Shown one piece after another: positions 13,299 through 17,635 of a DNA stretch of 17,635 bases (position 1 is its first letter; each line of letters opens with the position of its first letter). This DNA comes from an uncultured Solirubrobacterales bacterium. Lineage in GTDB: Bacteria > Actinomycetota > Thermoleophilia > Solirubrobacterales > Solirubrobacteraceae. The stretch is from positions 1-17,635 of the forward strand of contig CALJKH010000027.1 in assembly GCA_937973575.1 (NCBI GenBank), given 5' to 3'. The translations under genes and the position numbers were made by a program. Under the pieces are notes generated by a model. The model worked only from the letters and a program-made list of their open reading frames with translations. It was not told the DNA's origin and ran no database searches.

Positions 13299-15599
13299 AT
13301 GGAATCTGACGCACATACCGACACAGTTGACCTTGCAATCGTCGGGATGACTTGCTCTGGCTGCGCGGCAAAGGTTGAGAAGGCCCTTGTTGGGGTTGAG
13401 GGCGTGTCCGCCACGGTCAACGCGATGACGGACTCGGCGCGCGTCACCTTCGCCGCTGATTCGGTCACGGTTAGTGAGCTAGTTGCGGCTGTGGAAGGGG
13501 TGGGTTATTCGGCGTCTCCGGCCAAGTCCGCAAGCGAGCACAGCCACCACGGTGATCATCACGACGGTGACGAACATGCTGCCCACGGGATGGCATCGGG
13601 TGATGGCCTCGGGCCAAGGCTTGTCGTCAGCGCAGTGCTGACCGTTCCGACAATGCTGATCTCGATGCTGCCATCGCTTCAGTTCAACGGCTGGGCTTGG
13701 GTGGCTTTTGCGTTAGCGACGCCGGTCGCACTCTGGGGTGCTTGGCCATTCCACCGGGCTGCGTTGCTCGCAGCTCGGCACCGAATCGTCGGCATGGATG
13801 CTCTGGTCTCACTTGGCGTGATGGCGGCTTGGACTTGGTCAGTTGGAGCTCTGCTTTTTGGTGGCGCGGGCGACCCTGGAATGGAGATGGGCTTCCACCT
13901 GACTCTCGATAGGGCTGCGGGTACCAGCGCCGTCTACTTCGAAGTTGCTGCGGCGGTGACGACTCTGATCCTGCTTGGTCGGGTTCTAGAAGCTCGCGCC
14001 AAAGAACGAGCTGGTGAGGCAGTTCGAGCACTGCTTGATCTTGTGCCTCCCGTGGCTCATGTGATCGGCGCTGATGGTGTTGAGGCTGATGTCGCAGCTG
14101 GCGACCTTAAGGCGGGCGACAGGTTCGTTGTTCGCCCCGGCGAGCGGATTCCAACCGACGGAGAAGTAGTTGAGGGAGCAAGTGCGGTTGACGCCGCTGT
14201 CTTGACAGGAGAGTCGATCCCAGTCGATGTTGAACCAGGCTCGCCAGTAACAGGGGCAACAGTGAACCTTGGCGGCAGGATCGTTGTCGTAGCTACGCGG
14301 GTTGGTGCGGACACGGAATTGAGTCGTATCGCTGAGGTTGTGCGCGACGCCCAATCGCGCAAGGCCCCAGTTCAGAAGTTGGTAGATCGGGTAAGTGCAG
14401 TGTTCGTCCCTGTCGTGATCGTGATCTCGATCCTCACGTTTGCCGGCTGGCTGCTTGTCGGCGCGACGGCTGCTGCCGCACTCACAGCGGCGGTCGCCGT
14501 CCTAGTGGTTGCCTGCCCATGCGCCTTAGGCCTCGCCACGCCAGCTGCTCTCCTAGTGGCGTCAGGCCGGGGCGCTCAACTTGGGATCCTGATCCGCGGA
14601 CCCGAGAGCCTTGAGCGGAGTCAGGGGCTGGACACAGTGCTGCTCGACAAGACAGGGACTCTTACAACCGGCGACCTACATCTTGAGGAGTTGGAGCTCC
14701 GTGCTCCACTCACGCGTGATGAAGCCCTCAGGATTGCCGGTGCAGCTGCGGCTGCCTCAAACCATCCTGCCTCGAAGGCGCTCGCAAGAGCAGCAAAGGC
14801 TGAGGTGGGAGCGTTAGCCGCGGCAGACGATGTTGTTGAAGAAGGTGGCCTTGGAGTTCGAGCCCAGGTTGCTGGCACTCCGGTGTTTGTCGGCCGCCCA
14901 GAGTTCTTGGCCGACGCAGGTCTTGAGTCCAGCGAGCATCTGACATCAGCCCTCGCAAACCTGCGAGGGAGAGGCCGCGCAGTCGTCGCAGCTGGCTGGG
15001 ACGGGCAGATTCAGGTTGTCGCTGGTCTTGAGGACACCCTCCGTGAGGGGGCTCGCGAGGCAGTTGCCGGAATCCGAGCGCTTGGCGCCACGCCAGTTCT
15101 TGTCACCGGCGATGGGCAGGCCGCTGCTGAGGCCGTCGCAGTTGAGGTGGGGATCACCGATGTTCGCGCAGGAGTGCTTCCGACAGGGAAGGCTGAGGTC
15201 GTCCAAGAGTTCGCCGACCGCGGCGAGCGCACTGCGATGGTGGGGGATGGTGTAAACGACTCTCCAGCGTTGACCCTTGCTGATCTTGGTATTGCCATGG
15301 GTGGTGGCGCGGATGCTGCAGTTGAGGCAGCTGACATTGCGCTCCTGCGTGATGACCCACGGCTAATTGCCGACTCGGTGGGGCTAGCTCGCAAGACGCT
15401 CTCAACAATTAGGTGGAACCTTGTTTGGGCCTTCGGCTACAACGTTGCTGCACTACCGCTGGCGATCGCTGGGCTACTCCAACCGATGATCGCATCGGCC
15501 GCCATGGCCTTCTCAAGCGTGTTCGTGATCGGTAACGCTCTTCGAATTCGCAACTTCAAGGGCATAGCCGGAGGGAGTGGGGTAGTCCGGCACCGATAG
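13299..15599 (+). CDS. copA: Cu(I)-exporting P1B-type ATPase
   Basis: This 766-residue ATPase has one N-terminal heavy-metal-associated domain with GMTCSGC (Cys19, Cys22). A histidine-rich linker (seven His between residues 81 and 96) follows, then paired helices, the actuator domain with TGES, and the membrane metal site CPC at 406-408 in VVACPCALGLATP. The phosphorylation motif DKTGT starts at Asp450, followed by SNHPASKAL (HP motif) and the hinge GDGVND around 649-654. The last helices carry FGYN and MAFSS. CPC with Asn/Tyr in helix 7 and MxxSS in helix 8 defines the Cu(I) class (P1B-1), so export of Cu(I), or Ag(I), across the cytoplasmic membrane is expected. The His linker may add metal sensing. 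It is divergent from tetR. The next gene follows 12 bases after the stop. Confidence 0.94.
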   Translation: MESDAHTDTVDLAIVGMTCSGCAAKVEKALVGVEGVSATVNAMTDSARVTFAADSVTVSELVAAVEGVGYSASPAKSASEHSHHGDHHDGDEHAAHGMASGDGLGPRLVVSAVLTVPTMLISMLPSLQFNGWAWVAFALATPVALWGAWPFHRAALLAARHRIVGMDALVSLGVMAAWTWSVGALLFGGAGDPGMEMGFHLTLDRAAGTSAVYFEVAAAVTTLILLGRVLEARAKERAGEAVRALLDLVPPVAHVIGADGVEADVAAGDLKAGDRFVVRPGERIPTDGEVVEGASAVDAAVLTGESIPVDVEPGSPVTGATVNLGGRIVVVATRVGADTELSRIAEVVRDAQSRKAPVQKLVDRVSAVFVPVVIVISILTFAGWLLVGATAAAALTAAVAVLVVACPCALGLATPAALLVASGRGAQLGILIRGPESLERSQGLDTVLLDKTGTLTTGDLHLEELELRAPLTRDEALRIAGAAAAASNHPASKALARAAKAEVGALAAADDVVEEGGLGVRAQVAGTPVFVGRPEFLADAGLESSEHLTSALANLRGRGRAVVAAGWDGQIQVVAGLEDTLREGAREAVAGIRALGATPVLVTGDGQAAAEAVAVEVGITDVRAGVLPTGKAEVVQEFADRGERTAMVGDGVNDSPALTLADLGIAMGGGADAAVEAADIALLRDDPRLIADSVGLARKTLSTIRWNLVWAFGYNVAALPLAIAGLLQPMIASAAMAFSSVFVIGNALRIRNFKGIAGGSGVVRHR

Positions 15600-15611
15600 G
15601 CTCGTGCTCTG

Positions 15612-17315
15612 ATGTCGACGAGCGAGCCATCAACTTCGGTGCAAACCCCGGTCTTCACCGCAAGTAAGTCCTTAAGTGGGCTCGCGGGCGCAGTCGTACT
15701 TAGAGACGCTCAGGCAGCAAGTCATGCTGCTGATGGCGCTGCGAGGACATTGGGTGCGCCGTCGATCACTGCAGCTGACGGCCTTGCCGACGCGCTCCGC
15801 ACAGCGAGTGGTCTTGTCACAGCGCATGGGGACAAGCAGCAGGTAATCGCTGTCGTCGCGTTGAGCGAAGTTGATCGGCGGATTGTTGAGCCGGCGCTGT
15901 GGGCTACATCGCGGACTGTGATTGACGCTGCCGGCGGCTCCGTTGCTGAGCAATGCCGCGAGGCGCTTCCCCTCAAGGGGCCAGTTTCGGTCATTGCGAG
16001 GGACGCCGGCGAAGTCCAGGCGATCGTTGCCGAGCTCCAAGCAGGCCTTGGGCGCCCAGCTCTCCCAGAGACAGGTGACGGCCCCGGTTCGGCTGAGGCT
16101 CTGGCAGTGCTTAGAGAGGCAAAGCGGCCACTGGTTCTTGTTGGTCACGGGGCTGCTTCGTCCTCGGACTTGAATGTGATCGCCGGCCTTGCGCGCATGT
16201 GGGAGGCCCCAGTCGGCCTGACATTTGGCGCCACTGGAATGGCACCGCATCGCCTTGATGAGTTCATCTCCGCCTGCGCAGATGACGTCGCAGTACTGGC
16301 AGCGGGAACTGTGCCGTGGACTGAGTCCATGGCGCGCGCCGATGTAATCCTCGCCCTGGGTAGTGGCCTGTCGGAAGCTGACTGGTTTGGCCTTACCGAC
16401 GCTCGAGTGGTTCGGACTCCCGTCTACCGGGTCGCGCTTCAGCCTGATCCGGACGGGGTAGCAACGCAGACAATCGTTGAGGAGGCGGGCCACTTCGCCG
16501 AACGGCTCACAGGAGAGCTTGAACGCGGCGGTGTGCTGACAGAGTCGGATTGGCGCGAGAAGTTCACCGAGGCCCGCTCACGCTGGACGGAGAGTGTGGA
16601 CGAGGAGGCTGAGAAGGACGCCCAGCGAGATCGCCTAACTCCAGCTCTTGCGCTTCGCGAGATAGTCGCCGCCGCAACAGCAAACACAGTCTTTGTAGGA
16701 GAGGGGGGAGCTTCTGGAATGTGGCTTGCCTCATACGGCTGGCGTCGCCCCGTTTTGATCCCAGCCCAACATGCTCCGATCGGCGCCTCGATTGCGATGA
16801 GCGCCGGTATCCGGGCAGTCCAACCGTCACGGCCAGTCTGGGCAGTGGTGGGGGACGGTGCCTTCTTCTACAACGACCGTGAACTAGCAGGCTTCGCTGA
16901 GCGGAAGGAAGCCTTCACAGCTTTCGTCTTCGCTGACCGCTCTTGGAATGCGATCCGGCTGGTACAGACACTGTTCTTCAAGCGCAGGACCATTGGCACT
17001 GACCTGCCGCAGGTTGACTATGCAGGTATTGCTCAGATTCACGGCTGCGACTCGATCGAAGTCCGAACACCCGGTGGCCTCTCCAAGGCCCTTGCGATGG
17101 CCCAAGAACAGCGTGACCGCCCGCTGGTTGTCCAAGTGACAGTCGAAAAGGGCTCAATCCCATTTGTCGGGGCAAACCTGATCCTGGCCGAGCTCGACGG
17201 AGTCCTCGGGAAGCTGCTCGGGGCAGCTGGGCTGAGCACTCTCGTCGCCGCCACCAAGGACTTCCCAGCGCTGCGTGCCAACCTCCGAGTCATTACAGGA
17301 GCTCTGCGTAAGTGA
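15612..17315 (+). CDS. Acetolactate-synthase-like ThDP-binding protein with degenerate Pyr domain
   Basis: This 567-residue protein shows the three-part build of the ThDP decarboxylase/ALS family. Residues ~20-155 occupy the Pyr-domain position but lack the family's PG motif and the (R)HE motif with the catalytic glutamate. The central domain (~165-330) begins LREAKRPLVLVGHGAAS. The PP domain (~350-535) has VFVGEGG, HAPIGASIAMSAGI and VVGDGAFFYNDRELAGF (GDG 414-416), then VFADRSWNAIR. The Mg2+/diphosphate motif GDG-x-NN thus ends in Ala-Asp (Asp442, 27 residues after Asp415) instead of Asn-Asn. Asp could still bind metal. The ATG lies 12 bases after copA with a poor ribosome-binding site. The stop overlaps the start of a second ThDP-type gene (GTGA) that does have a Glu-containing Pyr motif. 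The substrate is unknown. A heteromeric enzyme formed with the next product is my inference. Confidence 0.8.
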   Translation: MSTSEPSTSVQTPVFTASKSLSGLAGAVVLRDAQAASHAADGAARTLGAPSITAADGLADALRTASGLVTAHGDKQQVIAVVALSEVDRRIVEPALWATSRTVIDAAGGSVAEQCREALPLKGPVSVIARDAGEVQAIVAELQAGLGRPALPETGDGPGSAEALAVLREAKRPLVLVGHGAASSSDLNVIAGLARMWEAPVGLTFGATGMAPHRLDEFISACADDVAVLAAGTVPWTESMARADVILALGSGLSEADWFGLTDARVVRTPVYRVALQPDPDGVATQTIVEEAGHFAERLTGELERGGVLTESDWREKFTEARSRWTESVDEEAEKDAQRDRLTPALALREIVAAATANTVFVGEGGASGMWLASYGWRRPVLIPAQHAPIGASIAMSAGIRAVQPSRPVWAVVGDGAFFYNDRELAGFAERKEAFTAFVFADRSWNAIRLVQTLFFKRRTIGTDLPQVDYAGIAQIHGCDSIEVRTPGGLSKALAMAQEQRDRPLVVQVTVEKGSIPFVGANLILAELDGVLGKLLGAAGLSTLVAATKDFPALRANLRVITGALRK

Positions 17316-17635
17316 GCCGGCGCCCATCACTCTTTGGTCGCGTCGCCCCTAATGGGTCCGAACGGGCAGTCGCTCGGTTGCGTGACCATGGCATAAGCCT
17401 CTTCATTTCCTTGCCCGGCTCGCAGGTTCTCCCGATGTGGGAGGCAGTTGACCGAACAGAAGGCATGCGGCTGCTGGTCCCACGGACTGAGCGATCAGGC
17501 GCATTCATTGGTGAGGGCTATGGCCTCGCCAAGGGCCTGCCAGCAGTCGTCGCTAACACTCTTGGCCCTGGAGTTGCCAACGAGGCAGCTCCAATGGCCT
17601 CAGCTCTTCTCGCTGAGGCACCCGTCATCTTCCTT
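17312..17635 (+). CDS. ThDP-dependent enzyme (ALS-like), N-terminal Pyr domain, partial
   Basis: From GTG 17312, overlapping the previous stop, 108 codons stay open to the window end. The sequence follows the Pyr domain of acetolactate-synthase-like enzymes: AVARLRDHGISLFISLPGS (like GVxxxFxxPG), LLVPRTERSGAFIGEGYGLAKG (first 18 shown as LLVPRTERSGAFIGEGYG), then ANTLGPGVANEA and LLAEAPVIFL. Glu60 in R-T-E aligns with the catalytic glutamate of the usual R-H-E, which activates the ThDP aminopyrimidine. The histidine before it is replaced by Thr. The C-terminal domains lie beyond the window, so it is unknown whether it has its own PP domain. Tight coupling to the upstream gene suggests the products work together. 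Confidence 0.82.
   Translation, partial: MSRRPSLFGRVAPNGSERAVARLRDHGISLFISLPGSQVLPMWEAVDRTEGMRLLVPRTERSGAFIGEGYGLAKGLPAVVANTLGPGVANEAAPMASALLAEAPVIFL

Noticed and set aside
1..17635. tRNA, rRNA, CRISPR arrays, insertion sequences or attachment sites
   Set aside because: No cloverleaf-like sequences, regularly spaced repeats, transposase motifs or flanking direct repeats were seen, including at the 150-160 junction.

Overview
The window looks like a chromosomal segment from a moderately GC-rich bacterium (a 60-base line counted near 10,100 is 62% G+C). I think Actinomycetota is most likely, with Thermoleophilia/Solirubrobacterales a tentative guess. The reasons are the order rpmE-DUF1385-prfA-prmC-YrdC-rpiB-glyA-wecA, the frequent GTG/TTG starts, and several genes without a Shine-Dalgarno sequence. 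The first ~150 bases do not belong to this background. They are about 41% G+C and encode, on the minus strand, an internal piece of a cation diffusion facilitator (HxxxD motif). That piece is joined abruptly to the 3' end of a mutase gene. Both genes lose their N-terminal halves at the same point (~150-158), so the left end is most simply an assembly chimera.

Left block (153-4908), acyl-CoA metabolism. It holds the C-terminus of a cobalamin-dependent acyl-CoA mutase large subunit, an SRPBCC (START-like) protein, the separate B12-binding mutase subunit, ETF beta (etfB), ETF alpha (etfA) and ETF:quinone oxidoreductase. The logic is that acyl-CoA dehydrogenases elsewhere in the genome reduce ETF, ETF-QO passes the electrons to the quinone pool, and the mutase handles branched or propionate-derived acyl-CoAs. 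The gaps around the SRPBCC gene hold perfect RNA hairpins. A perfect 16-bp palindrome precedes etfB, and a close copy follows ETF-QO.

Middle block (4977-12604). A secreted CARDB-domain protein is followed by a conserved translation/housekeeping cluster: L31 protein, DUF1385 membrane protein, release factor 1, its GGQ methyltransferase, a YrdC/Sua5 tRNA-modification protein, ribose-5-phosphate isomerase B, serine hydroxymethyltransferase and a WecA-type GlcNAc-1-phosphate transferase. Many neighbours overlap by ATGA or GTGA. The atp operon that follows wecA/rfe in familiar Actinobacteria is absent.

Right block (12592-17635). A TetR regulator on the minus strand diverges from a Cu(I) P1B-ATPase across an 80-bp gap with a GAAAC-GG-GTTTC inverted repeat. 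Behind the ATPase lie two tightly coupled genes of the acetolactate-synthase-like ThDP family. The first has the cofactor-binding PP domain but an N-terminal region in which I cannot find the catalytic Glu motif. The second, cut by the window end, begins with a Pyr domain that has it. This pair is the best candidate for something undescribed, possibly a hetero-oligomeric ThDP enzyme with complementing half-sites. I see no tRNA, rRNA, CRISPR array, insertion sequence or canonical intrinsic terminator, and no gene-free stretch longer than 300 bases.
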